From the NCBI RefSeq assembly GCF_050699915.1, contig NZ_JBOHGA010000001.1:62001-126000 (forward strand): 64,000 bases of DNA. The letters run 5' to 3'. Each line of letters opens with the position of its first letter. Position 1 is the first letter of the stretch. A program made the translations under genes and the position numbers. Shown in pieces: positions 8,010 to 16,536 of the stretch. Below the pieces are notes generated by a model. That model worked only from the letters and a program-made list of their open reading frames with translations. It was not told the DNA's origin and did not search any database. Source of the stretch: Actinophytocola sp050699915 (GTDB lineage Bacteria; Actinomycetota; Actinomycetes; Mycobacteriales; Pseudonocardiaceae).

Positions 8010-9008
8010 ATGAAGACATGGACGAAGCTAGCGGCGTTCGTATTCGCTCTCGTGTTGGTTTTCGGTAGCGCCTACGCGGTCGGCAAGCTTGTCGGTCCGA
8101 TGGGCGGTGAACCGGCGACCGGGCCGGCCGCGGCGGCACCCGCTGCCGAGGAGGAAGGCCCTGGCGGTCTGATGATCTCCCAGGAGAGCATGACGCTGAA
8201 GGTGCTCAGTGACAGTTTTCCCGCTGGCACCAAGCAGATGTTCGCCTTCCAGATCCAGGAGCGCGACGGCAAGCCGCTGACGCGGTACAAGCCGCAGCAC
8301 GACAAGCTGCTGCACCTGATCGTGGCGCGGCATGACCTGTCGAACTTCCAGCACGTGCACCCGACCATGGGCTCTGACGGCACCTGGCGGATACCGCTGA
8401 CGCTGCCGGAGGCGGGGGAGTATCGGGTCTTCGCGGACTTCTTCCCGGCGTGGGGCAAGCACGCGACGACGCTCGGCGCGGATGTCTCGGCATCGGGGAA
8501 CTACCAGCCGAAGCCGCTGCCGGCGCCGTCGAGCACCGCGGCCGTCGACGGCTACACGGTGACGATGAGCGGCAAGCCGGTCGCGGGCGAGTCCAGCAAG
8601 CTCACCCTGCACGTGTCGAAGGACGGCCGGCCGGTGACCGACCTCCAGCCCTACCTCGCCGCCTACGGGCACCTTGTCGCACTGCGGGACGGGGACATGG
8701 CCTACGTCCACGTGCACCCGGACGGCGAACCCGGCGACGGGAAGACCAAGCCTGGCCCGGAGATCGTGTTCCACACCGAGGTGCCGACCTACGGCGCGTA
8801 CCGGATGTACCTGGACTTCAAGCACCAGGGCGTCGTGCGCACAGCCGAGTTCACGGTGAACGTCGAGGGCCCGAACCCGCCACCGCACGGCCTTTCCCCT
8901 GAGGAGTTCGAGAAGGCCAAGGACGCCAACCTCGGGGGCGAGGAGGGTTCCGAGTCCGGTGGCGAGGAAGGCGAGTCGGGAGGTGGGTCCCATGAACACG
9001 GCGGCTGA
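8010..9008 (+). CDS. Membrane-anchored HVHP-repeat protein of the copper-efflux operon
   Basis: A 332-residue protein with one N-terminal hydrophobic segment (AAFVFALVLVFGSAYAVG) that acts as signal or anchor, so the rest is outside the cell. The body contains two related repeats. The first has LLHLIVARHDLSNFQHVHP followed by GEYRVFADF. The second has GHLVALRDGDMAYVHVHP followed by GAYRMYLDF. The paired His motifs are plausible metal ligands. The C-terminus is low-complexity Gly/Glu/Ser ending SHEHGG. Proteins of this type occur beside copper ATPases in actinobacteria. It overlaps copA by 17 bp and follows a CsoR-type operator, so a role in copper handling at the cell surface is likely. The biochemical role is unknown. 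It carries only short hydrophobic leader sequence and no enzyme motif. Confidence 0.75.
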   Translation: MKTWTKLAAFVFALVLVFGSAYAVGKLVGPMGGEPATGPAAAAPAAEEEGPGGLMISQESMTLKVLSDSFPAGTKQMFAFQIQERDGKPLTRYKPQHDKLLHLIVARHDLSNFQHVHPTMGSDGTWRIPLTLPEAGEYRVFADFFPAWGKHATTLGADVSASGNYQPKPLPAPSSTAAVDGYTVTMSGKPVAGESSKLTLHVSKDGRPVTDLQPYLAAYGHLVALRDGDMAYVHVHPDGEPGDGKTKPGPEIVFHTEVPTYGAYRMYLDFKHQGVVRTAEFTVNVEGPNPPPHGLSPEEFEKAKDANLGGEEGSESGGEEGESGGGSHEHGG

Positions 9009-11271
9009 CAAGCTCGAGCTGCTGGTCGGAGGGATGACGTGCGCGTCGTGCGCGGCGCGGATCGAGAACCGGCTCAACACGCTCGACGGCGTCGACGCGA
9101 CCGTCAACTACGCCACCGAGAAGGCGAACGTGCGGCACCCGCCGTCGCTGTCAGCGGCCGAGGTGATCGCCGCGATCGAGGAGATCGGCTACACGGCGAG
9201 ACGTCCGGCGCTGTCCGCCGGTCGGTCCGCGAGGTCCGATGTGGACGGTGTGGCCGCCGAGGACGACGGGAACGCGGCCGACGAGCACGACATCGAGCTG
9301 CGCGAGGCGCGGAACCGGGTGTGGATCACCGCCGTGCTCACCGTGCCGGTGATCGCCCTCGCGATGTTCGAGCAGCTCCAGTTCGAGTACTGGCAGTGGG
9401 CGTCGCTGGCACTCGCCGCGCCGGTGGTCGTGTGGGGCGCCTTCCCGTTTCACAAGGCCGCGTTCGCGAACCTGCGGCACGGTGCGGCGACGATGGACAC
9501 GCTGATCTCCGTCGGCACCATCGCGGCGTTCCTGTGGTCGCTCTACGCGCTGTTCCTCGGCACCGCGGGCACGCCCGGCATGACACACCCGTTCCGCATC
9601 ACGATCGAACCGACGGCCGGCGAGGGGAACATCTACCTCGAGGTCGCCGCCGGCGTGACGTTGTTCATCCTGTGTGGACGCTACCTCGAGGCGCGCGCCA
9701 AGCGCCGTGCCGGCGGGGCACTCCGCAAGCTGCTCGCGCTCGGGGCCAAGGACGTCACGGTGCTGCGGGACGGCGCCGAGGTGATCGTGCCCATCGGCGA
9801 GCTCACGGTCGGCGACCGGTTCGTGGTGCGGCCCGGCGAGAAGATCGCCACCGACGGCGTGGTCGAGCAGGGCTCGTCCGCGGTGGACGCCAGCATGCTC
9901 ACCGGTGAGTCGGTGCCGGCCGAGGTCGGCACCGGCGATGAGGTCGCCGGCGCGACGGTGAACGTCGGCGGCCGACTGGTCGTGCGGGCCGTGCGCGTCG
10001 GCTCGGACACCCAGCTCGCGCAGATGGCCAAGCTCGTGGAGGACGCGCAGACCGGCAAGGCCGCGGTCCAGCGGCTGGCCGACCGGGTGTCGGCCGTGTT
10101 CGTGCCCGGCGTCATCGGTCTCTCGCTCGCCACGCTCGGCTACTGGTTCGGCAGCGGGGCACCACCTGCGGCAGCCTTCACGGCCGCGGTGGCCGTGCTC
10201 ATCGTCGCGTGTCCGTGCGCGCTGGGCCTGGCCACGCCGACCGCGCTGCTCGTCGGCACGGGTCGCGGGGCGCAGCTGGGCATCCTCATCAAGGGACCGG
10301 AGGTCCTGGAGTCCACCAGGAAGGTGGACACGGTGGTGCTGGACAAGACCGGCACCGTGACCACGGGCGAGATGTCCCTTGTGGACTTCGTGGCGGCCGA
10401 CGGTGTCGACGGCGACGAGCTGCTGCGGCTCGCGGGCGGGCTCGAGGCTGCTTCGGAGCACCCGATCGCCAGGGCGATCGCGGCCGGCGCGCGGGAGCGG
10501 GTCGGGGAGTTGCCGGAGGTAGTCGACTTCGTGAACGAGGCGGGTCTCGGCGTACGCGGCACCGTCGACGGTCACGACCTGGTGGTCGGCCGTACCGCAC
10601 TCCTCGACGCCTGGTCCGCACAGGTGCCGGCGGAGCTCGCGGCGGCCGCGCACACGGCCGATGCGACCGGGCGAACTTCGGTGACGGTGGGCTGGGACGG
10701 CGCCGTCCGCGGCATGCTGGTGGTGTCGGACGCGGTGAAGCCCACAAGCGCGGCGGCGGTGGCACAGCTGCGGGAGCTCGAGCTCTCCCCGGTCCTGCTG
10801 ACTGGCGACAACCGGGCGGCGGCTGAGGCGGTCGCGGCGGAGGTGGGCATCACCGACGTGGTGGCCGAAGTGCTGCCGGCCGGCAAGGTCGACGAGATCA
10901 AGCGGCTGCAGGGCCAGGGCCGGGTCGTGGCGATGGTCGGTGACGGGGTCAACGACGCCGCCGCGCTCGCCCAGGCCGACCTCGGGATCGCCATGGGCAC
11001 CGGCACGGACGTGGCGATCGAGGCGAGTGACCTGACCCTCGTGCGGGGTGACCTGCGGGTGGCAGCCGATGCCATCCGCCTGTCGCGCCGCACGCTCGGC
11101 ACGATCAAGGGCAACCTGTTCTGGGCCTTCGCCTACAACGTCGCCGCCATTCCGCTCGCGGCGAGCGGTCTGCTCAACCCGATGCTCGCCGGGCTGATCA
11201 TGGCGGGCAGCTCGGTGTTCGTGGTGTCCAACAGCCTTCGTCTGCGGCTGTTCTCGTCCCGCACGGCGTAG
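8992..11271 (+). CDS. copA: Copper-transporting P1B-type ATPase (CopA)
   Basis: A 759-residue P1B ATPase that pumps Cu(I) out of the cytoplasm using ATP. Domains in order: one heavy-metal-associated domain with GGMTCASCAARIE near residues 11-22, membrane helices, the actuator TGES near 304, the metal-selecting CPC in the membrane (VACPCALGLATPTAL near 405), the phosphorylation motif DKTGT near 450, SEHPIA for nucleotide binding, and the hinge GDGVNDAAALAQ near 650. All key residues are intact. The start is the ATG of MNTAADKLEL, 17 bp inside the upstream gene and preceded by GGGAGGTGGG; this puts the metal-binding domain right at the N-terminus, as usual. The pair is under the CsoR-type operator. 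Copper efflux next to an isonitrile operon suggests self-protection or balance of a copper-binding product. Confidence 0.95.
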   Translation: MNTAADKLELLVGGMTCASCAARIENRLNTLDGVDATVNYATEKANVRHPPSLSAAEVIAAIEEIGYTARRPALSAGRSARSDVDGVAAEDDGNAADEHDIELREARNRVWITAVLTVPVIALAMFEQLQFEYWQWASLALAAPVVVWGAFPFHKAAFANLRHGAATMDTLISVGTIAAFLWSLYALFLGTAGTPGMTHPFRITIEPTAGEGNIYLEVAAGVTLFILCGRYLEARAKRRAGGALRKLLALGAKDVTVLRDGAEVIVPIGELTVGDRFVVRPGEKIATDGVVEQGSSAVDASMLTGESVPAEVGTGDEVAGATVNVGGRLVVRAVRVGSDTQLAQMAKLVEDAQTGKAAVQRLADRVSAVFVPGVIGLSLATLGYWFGSGAPPAAAFTAAVAVLIVACPCALGLATPTALLVGTGRGAQLGILIKGPEVLESTRKVDTVVLDKTGTVTTGEMSLVDFVAADGVDGDELLRLAGGLEAASEHPIARAIAAGARERVGELPEVVDFVNEAGLGVRGTVDGHDLVVGRTALLDAWSAQVPAELAAAAHTADATGRTSVTVGWDGAVRGMLVVSDAVKPTSAAAVAQLRELELSPVLLTGDNRAAAEAVAAEVGITDVVAEVLPAGKVDEIKRLQGQGRVVAMVGDGVNDAAALAQADLGIAMGTGTDVAIEASDLTLVRGDLRVAADAIRLSRRTLGTIKGNLFWAFAYNVAAIPLAASGLLNPMLAGLIMAGSSVFVVSNSLRLRLFSSRTA

Positions 11272-11318
11272 CGGCGAACGTCCGGTCCGAAATTTGGCGG
11301 ATTCATTTCGAAGCCCTC

Positions 11319-11344
11319 GGAACTGATCGCGACCCCACAACGAC
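11319..11344 (+). promoter_or_regulatory. ECF sigma factor promoter candidate for the scoE-type operon
   Basis: GGAAC (11319-11323), 17 bp, then CGAC (11341-11344). The same GGAAC-N17-CGAC arrangement occurs in front of the anti-sigma candidate on the minus strand (21687-21662). A second ECF-like pair, GGAAT (11381-11385), 17 bp, CGTC (11403-11406), lies nearer the gene and is an alternative. Either could be read by the SigC-like factor encoded at 21775. These are read by eye and unproven. Confidence 0.4.
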
Positions 11345-11347
11345 TTC

Positions 11348-11383
11348 TCCTATGTACCACAAAAGAATTCTGTGGACGTAGGA
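11348..11383. repeat. Inverted repeat between copA and the scoE-type gene
   Basis: TCCTATGTACCACA (11348-11361) and TGTGGACGTAGGA (11371-11383) form an imperfect inverted repeat around a 9-bp centre, with one mismatch and one bulged base. It could be the copA terminator (no T-run follows), a protein operator, or a hairpin at the 5' end of the next transcript if the promoter at 11319 is right. Confidence 0.5.
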
Positions 11384-11426
11384 ATCGTCGCATGTAGTCG
11401 GTCGTCAATCGTACGAAGGACTTCTT

Positions 11427-12299
11427 ATGAAAATATCCCCGCAGGCTGGCAAGAAGTTCGGCGCGATCGTGGAGGGCTTCGACGCCGAGACGGCGTCGGC
11501 GGACGAGATCGTGGAGCTGAAGAGGGCCGTCTACGCCAACAAGATCGCGGTGCTGAAGAACCAGGACCTGAGCGCCCAGCAGTTCCACGCGCTGGGCAAG
11601 CGGATGGGCGAGACGGGTGCGTACTACGAACCGGTCTACCACCACCCGGAGGTCGCGGAGGTCTTCGTCTCCTCCAACGTCAAGGAGGAGGACGGCCGGC
11701 AGATCGGCGTGCCGAAGACCGGCAAGTTCTGGCACTCGGACTACCAGTTCATGCCGGAGCCGTTCGACATCACGCTGATCTACCCGCAGGTGGTGCCGTC
11801 GAAGAACCGCGGCACGTACTTCATCAACATGGCGGAGGCCTACGAGAGGCTCTCCGAGGAGCTCAAGGTGGCCGTCAAGGGAACCACCGCGACGCACAGC
11901 GTGCTGCAGTACTTCAAGATCCGCCCGACCGACGTCTACCGGCCGATCTCCGAGATCATCGACGAGGTCAACGCGAAGACGCCACCGGTGACCAGCCCGA
12001 CCGCGGTGACGCACCCGGCGACGGGGGAGACCGTGCTGTATGTCAGCGAGGGCTTCACGATGTCGATCGAGGACGCGGATGGCACGCCGCGACCGGACCT
12101 GCTGAAGGAGCTGCTCGAGGCGACGGGTCAGCTGGACCGCACCTACGAGCACGAGAACATCCACCTGCAGACGTTCGAGAAGGGCGACATGCTGGTGTGG
12201 GACAACCGAAGCCTCATCCACCGGGCGCTGCACACCGCGACGCCGGAGCCGGCCGTGTCCTACCGGGTCACCGTCTACGACGACCACTCGACGGCATAG
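11427..12299 (+). CDS. scoE: ScoE-type isonitrile-forming non-haem iron dioxygenase
   Basis: A 290-residue TauD/TfdA-fold Fe(II)/2-oxoglutarate enzyme. The iron triad is visible: His103 and Asp105 in FWHSDYQFM, and His265 in NRSLIHRALH, with the 2-oxoglutarate arginine in VSYRVTV. The overall text (KIAVLKNQDLSAQQFHALGK, PKTGKFWHSDYQFMPEPFD, FKIRPTDVYRPISEII, YVSEGFTMSIED) matches ScoE and the M. tuberculosis homologue Rv0097 far better than taurine dioxygenase. ScoE converts an N-carboxymethyl-3-amino acid, made by adding glycine to an enoyl thioester, into a 3-isocyano acid. The start follows GAAGGACTTCTT. It heads a seven-gene operon with a carrier protein, NRPS and transporters. Family assignment is from recall of these sequences, and I consider it strong. 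Confidence 0.85.
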   Translation: MKISPQAGKKFGAIVEGFDAETASADEIVELKRAVYANKIAVLKNQDLSAQQFHALGKRMGETGAYYEPVYHHPEVAEVFVSSNVKEEDGRQIGVPKTGKFWHSDYQFMPEPFDITLIYPQVVPSKNRGTYFINMAEAYERLSEELKVAVKGTTATHSVLQYFKIRPTDVYRPISEIIDEVNAKTPPVTSPTAVTHPATGETVLYVSEGFTMSIEDADGTPRPDLLKELLEATGQLDRTYEHENIHLQTFEKGDMLVWDNRSLIHRALHTATPEPAVSYRVTVYDDHSTA

Positions 12300-12404
12300 A
12301 CCCCAGACGTACGCACACGGGTCGCGGAGTCGACCGGCGGCGGCCCACGGCCGTCCGCCGGCTCCGCGACCGTGGTAGCCCGCGACGACCAGGCGAGGGG
12401 AAAC

Positions 12405-12653
12405 ATGGCAGACCCATTGACCCCGGCAGCCATCCGGGCGGACGTCGCCAGGATGCTGCACCGTGCTCCAGACGAAAGCCTCGACGAGGACCTGTTCGAG
12501 TGTGGCCTGGACTCGGTGCGGCTGCTGACGCTGCTCGAACGGTGGCGCGAGGCGGGAGCCGACGTCGGCTTCGTGGAGCTGGCGCAACGGCCGACGCTCG
12601 AGAACTGGTTGCCCCTGTTGACCTCGCGGCTGTCTGCGACGCCACATGCGTGA
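12405..12653 (+). CDS. Stand-alone acyl/aryl carrier protein (ScoB-like)
   Basis: An 82-residue carrier protein with the phosphopantetheine attachment serine at 37 in CGLDSVRLLTLLERW. The following GADVGFVELAQRPTLENW is typical of the carrier domains of EntB/DhbB and of the ScoB/Rv0100 carriers in isonitrile-lipopeptide clusters. It starts at the ATG after GGCGAGGGGAAAC and overlaps the NRPS gene by 8 bp. In the Sco pathway the carrier holds the enoyl chain that ScoD adds glycine to, and later presents the isocyano acid to the NRPS condensation domain. The context fits that role here. An aryl carrier for a catechol siderophore is the alternative, but no isochorismate-pathway gene is present. 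Confidence 0.85.
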   Translation: MADPLTPAAIRADVARMLHRAPDESLDEDLFECGLDSVRLLTLLERWREAGADVGFVELAQRPTLENWLPLLTSRLSATPHA

Positions 12654-15600
12654 CCGGGAGAGCACGCGGCTGCCGCTGACCGCCGCACAGGAAGGGATCT
12701 GGACGGGCCAGCAGTTCGATCCGGACAGTCCGGCGTTCAACACCGCCGAGTACGTGGAGATCCACGGTCCCGTCGACGTCCGTCTGTTCGAGGCCGCACT
12801 ACGCCGTGCCGTCGCCGAGACCGACGCGGTCAACGTGCGGTTCGGGGTGGACGAAGACGGACGACCGTGGCAGGACCTGGCCGACTGGCCACAGTGGACC
12901 TTGCACCTGCGAGACCTGAGCGGCGAACCCGACCCGGTCGCCGCGGCGGTGGAATGGATGTCCGCGGATCTGGCGGCGCCGGTCGACCTGCGCACCGAGC
13001 CGCCGTTCGGGCAGGCACTTCTCCGGGCCGGCGCCGAACACTTCCTGTGGTACCAGCGGGTCCATCACATCGCGCTCGACGGGTACGGCCTGTCGCTCGT
13101 GGCGCGCCGGGTCGCCGAGATCTACACCGCGCTGGTGGAGAACAGGGAGCCCGCGGAGCACGCGTTCGGCCCGCTGCACGCCGTCGTCGACGCCGACATG
13201 TCCTACCAGGACTCTCGGCAGTACGCCGCGGATCGGAACCACTGGATGGCGAAGGCCAGGACTGGGGTCGCGCCGGTCGTGCTCGCCGACCGATCGGGGC
13301 CGCTCGCACGAACCGTGGTCCGGGAGCACGCCGATCTCGACGCCGCCGCAGTCGACGCGCTCCGGGCCGTCGCGGACGACGCCGGCGCGATGTGGACCGA
13401 CGCCCTGACCGCGGCGTTCGCGGCCTACCTGCACCGGATGACCGGAACGGCCGAGGTGGTGCTGGCGCTGCCGGTGATGGCCCGCGTCGGCTCGGTGTCG
13501 TTGCGCGTGCCGTGCATGTTGACCAACGTGGTGCCGGTGTGGCTGCGGTTCGGGCCGACCACCACCCTGGTCGAGCTGACCGGACAGGCGGCGGCCGAGC
13601 TTCGGGAGGCCCGGCCACATCAGCGCTACCGGTACGAGCAGCTGCGCCGCGATCTCAAGCTCGTCGGCAGCGAGCGGAAGCTCTTCGGCCCGTCGGTCAA
13701 CATCATGCCCTTCGACCACCGCCTGCGCTTCGCCGGGCACCGCGGTGTCGTGCACAACGTCAGTGCCGGGCTCGTCGAGGACCTGGTGGTGCACGTCTAC
13801 GACCGTGGCGAGGGCACTGGGCCGCGAATCGTCCTCGACGCCAACCCGAACTGCTACGACGCCGTCGAGCTCGCCACCCACCTGCGCCGGTTCCTGACCT
13901 TCCTTCGCCGCGCGGTCGCCGAGCCCACCGCACCGGTCGCGCGCATCGACCTGCTGGTCGGGCAGGAGCGACGGCTCCTGTTCGAGCAGTGGAACGACAC
14001 CGCCCGCGAGCTGCCGGAGATGACCTTGCCGGAGGTGTTCCAGGCGCAGGTCGCGGCGACGCCGGAGCGAACCGCGCTCGTCGCCGCCGGCGGCACGTTC
14101 GACTTCGCCGAGCTCAACCGGCGGGCCAACCGCCTGGCCCGGCTGCTGATCGAGCACGGCGCCGCACCCGAGCTGTACGTGGCACTGCTGCTCCCACGCA
14201 CGGCCGACGCGATCGTCGCCCTGCTGGCCGTGCTCAAGGCCGGCGCCGGATACGTGCCGGTCGACCCGGACTACCCGGCCCGGCGGGTCGAACTGGTGCT
14301 GGCCGACAGCGAGCCGGTCGTGCTGGTGACCACGGAAGCGCTTCGGCCCGCCGCTGCCGGCGGGACCACGCAGGTCGTCGCGCTCGACGCGCCGGACACC
14401 GCCGCTCGCCTCGACCAGTTGTCCGACCGGGACCTCACCGACGGCGAGCGGCTCGCGCCGCTGGTGCCGGCGCACCCGAGCTGCCTCGTGTACACCTCCG
14501 GCTCGACCGGGACCCCCAAGGGTGTGGTCATCGAGCACCAGGGCCTGGTCAACCTGTTCCACCACCACCGCGACGAGATGATCCGGCACGAGACGACCGC
14601 GACCGGCCGTGAGGTCATGCGCGCCGCGCTGTCCGCATCGCTGTCGTTCGACACCTCGTGGGAAGGGCTGCTCTGGCTCTTCGACGGCCACCAGCTGCAC
14701 TACGTCGACGACGACCGCCGACGCGAGCCCGAGGCGATGCTCGACTACGTCGTCGAGAACCGCATCGACTTCCTCGACATCACACCGACCTACGCCGGGG
14801 AGCTGGTCGCGGCGGGGCTGCTGGGCGAGGGCCGGCACCGGCCCGCGGTGATCGCGCTCGGCGGCGAGGCGGCGGGACCCGCGCTGTGGAGGGCGCTGCG
14901 CGACGTGCCGGGGACCGCGACCTACAACCTGTACGGGCCCACGGAGTGCACTGTGGACACGCTGTCGTGCCGGCTGGCCGACAGTCCCGACCCGATCGTC
15001 GGCCGCCCGTTGGCCAACACCCAGGCCTACGTGCTGGACGCCGCGGGGCAGCCGGTGCCCCCGGGGGTGGTCGGCGAGCTGTACCTCGGCGGCCGCCAGG
15101 TGGCCCGCGGTTACCACAACCGACCGGACCTCACCGCGGAGCGGTTCGTCCGAGACCCGTTCGGCGCGGACGACGCGCGGCTCTACCGCACGGGTGATCT
15201 CGCGCGTTGGCGTCCGGACGGCCGTCTGGAGTTCCTCGGCCGGTCCGACGACCAGGTCAAGATCCGCGGCTTCCGGATCGAACCGGGCGAGATCGAGGCG
15301 GAGCTGCACGAGCACCCGGACGTCGCGCAGGCGGCGGTGATCGTTCGCGAGGACGCGCCCGGCCTGCCGCGACTGGTGGCCTACGTCGTCCCGACCACGA
15401 ACCGCGTCCTGCCGGATCCGGCCACGCTGCGCCGGTTCGTCGCCGAGCGGCTGCCCGACTACATGGTCCCGCCCGCGTTCGTGACGGTCGATCGGCTTCC
15501 CCGCGACACCAACGGAAAGCTCGACCGCCGCGCCCTGCCCACTCCGGACGGTGACGCTGCTCCCGGCGGTCGCGCGCCGCGAGACCGCCGGGAGATCGCG

Positions 15601-16536
15601 CTGTGCGAGCGGTTCGCGGAGCTGCTCGGCCGGGACGAGGTCACGATCGACGACGACTTCTTCTCACTCGGCGGACATTCGCTCCTCGTCGGCAGGTTGA
15701 TCGCCGGCATCCGCACCGACTTCGGCGTGAGCATCGGAATCCGAGCCGTGTTCGAGGCGCCCACCGTCGCCCAGCTCGCCGAGCGGCTCGGCGGCGGTGA
15801 GCTCGGCGGTGAGCTCGACGTGCTGGTTCCGTTGCGGCGAGGGGGAGACCTGCCCCCACTGTTCTGCATGGCCCCGGCCACCGGGCTCGCCTGGTGCTAC
15901 GCGAACCTCATCACGGCCATCGGCGAGGACCGGCCGGTCTACGGCCTGCAGTCACCCGGACTCACCGCCGCGGCGCCGTCGCCCGCGAGCGTGTCCGAGC
16001 TCGCCGCCGACTATGTGCGGCGAATCCGGGAGGTCCAGCCCGACGGTCCGTACCACCTGCTCGGCTGGTCCTTCGGCGGGCTGGCGGCCCACGAGATCGC
16101 GGTGCAGCTGCAGGAGCGGGGAGACGAGGTCGCCGTGCTCGCACTGCTCGACTCGTTCCCGATCCCGCACGCGTGGCGATCGGCCCCTAGTCCGTCCGAA
16201 GAGGACTACTTCGCGGAGACCCTCGGCGAGGCCGGGACCGGCCGTGCCGTCGTCGACGAGCAGCACCGAGGGCGGCTGTACCGCGTGTTCCTCGACAACT
16301 CTCGGCTCGGCGCCGCGCACATCCCCGGACACTTCGCCGGCGACGTGACGCTGTTCGAGGCGGTCGAGGGCAAGACGGCCGACTGGCCCGGGCCGGAGTC
16401 CTGGTGGCCCCATATCGGCGGCGAAATCTATGTGTACCAAGTGGACAGCACGCACGAGCGGATGACCGGGCCGGCGGCCGCGGCACGGATCGGCACGGTG
16501 CTCGCCGCGCCCGCACGTCGGGAGAACGCGGCGTGA
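12646..16536 (+). CDS. Single-module NRPS, C-A-T-TE
   Basis: A 1296-residue EntF-like protein. Condensation domain (about 8-440) with active VHHIALDGYG near 140. Adenylation domain (about 465-965): LVYTSGSTGTPKGV near 614, YNLYGPTEC, YRTGDLARW, KIRGFRIEPGEIEAEL, catalytic lysine in DTNGKLDRRALP near 952. Carrier domain near 1004 (FFSLGGHSLLVG). Thioesterase (about 1035-1290) with LLGWSFGGLAAHE near 1139 and a late His in STHERM. All catalytic motifs are intact. It should join the acyl group from the adjacent carrier protein to one amino acid and release or oligomerise it. Specificity positions read by eye are D-T-W-D-A-G-L-V-D-K; the acidic D278 and D331 may suit a basic amino acid such as Lys or Orn. 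Unlike ScoA/Rv0101 it ends in a thioesterase rather than a reductase and has one module only. Confidence 0.93.
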   Translation: MRDRESTRLPLTAAQEGIWTGQQFDPDSPAFNTAEYVEIHGPVDVRLFEAALRRAVAETDAVNVRFGVDEDGRPWQDLADWPQWTLHLRDLSGEPDPVAAAVEWMSADLAAPVDLRTEPPFGQALLRAGAEHFLWYQRVHHIALDGYGLSLVARRVAEIYTALVENREPAEHAFGPLHAVVDADMSYQDSRQYAADRNHWMAKARTGVAPVVLADRSGPLARTVVREHADLDAAAVDALRAVADDAGAMWTDALTAAFAAYLHRMTGTAEVVLALPVMARVGSVSLRVPCMLTNVVPVWLRFGPTTTLVELTGQAAAELREARPHQRYRYEQLRRDLKLVGSERKLFGPSVNIMPFDHRLRFAGHRGVVHNVSAGLVEDLVVHVYDRGEGTGPRIVLDANPNCYDAVELATHLRRFLTFLRRAVAEPTAPVARIDLLVGQERRLLFEQWNDTARELPEMTLPEVFQAQVAATPERTALVAAGGTFDFAELNRRANRLARLLIEHGAAPELYVALLLPRTADAIVALLAVLKAGAGYVPVDPDYPARRVELVLADSEPVVLVTTEALRPAAAGGTTQVVALDAPDTAARLDQLSDRDLTDGERLAPLVPAHPSCLVYTSGSTGTPKGVVIEHQGLVNLFHHHRDEMIRHETTATGREVMRAALSASLSFDTSWEGLLWLFDGHQLHYVDDDRRREPEAMLDYVVENRIDFLDITPTYAGELVAAGLLGEGRHRPAVIALGGEAAGPALWRALRDVPGTATYNLYGPTECTVDTLSCRLADSPDPIVGRPLANTQAYVLDAAGQPVPPGVVGELYLGGRQVARGYHNRPDLTAERFVRDPFGADDARLYRTGDLARWRPDGRLEFLGRSDDQVKIRGFRIEPGEIEAELHEHPDVAQAAVIVREDAPGLPRLVAYVVPTTNRVLPDPATLRRFVAERLPDYMVPPAFVTVDRLPRDTNGKLDRRALPTPDGDAAPGGRAPRDRREIALCERFAELLGRDEVTIDDDFFSLGGHSLLVGRLIAGIRTDFGVSIGIRAVFEAPTVAQLAERLGGGELGGELDVLVPLRRGGDLPPLFCMAPATGLAWCYANLITAIGEDRPVYGLQSPGLTAAAPSPASVSELAADYVRRIREVQPDGPYHLLGWSFGGLAAHEIAVQLQERGDEVAVLALLDSFPIPHAWRSAPSPSEEDYFAETLGEAGTGRAVVDEQHRGRLYRVFLDNSRLGAAHIPGHFAGDVTLFEAVEGKTADWPGPESWWPHIGGEIYVYQVDSTHERMTGPAAAARIGTVLAAPARRENAA

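Noticed and set aside
11427..12299. Plain taurine dioxygenase for sulfur supply
   Set aside because: The sequence blocks around the HxD motif and the DVYRPISEII stretch fit ScoE/Rv0097, and there are no taurine transport genes next to it.
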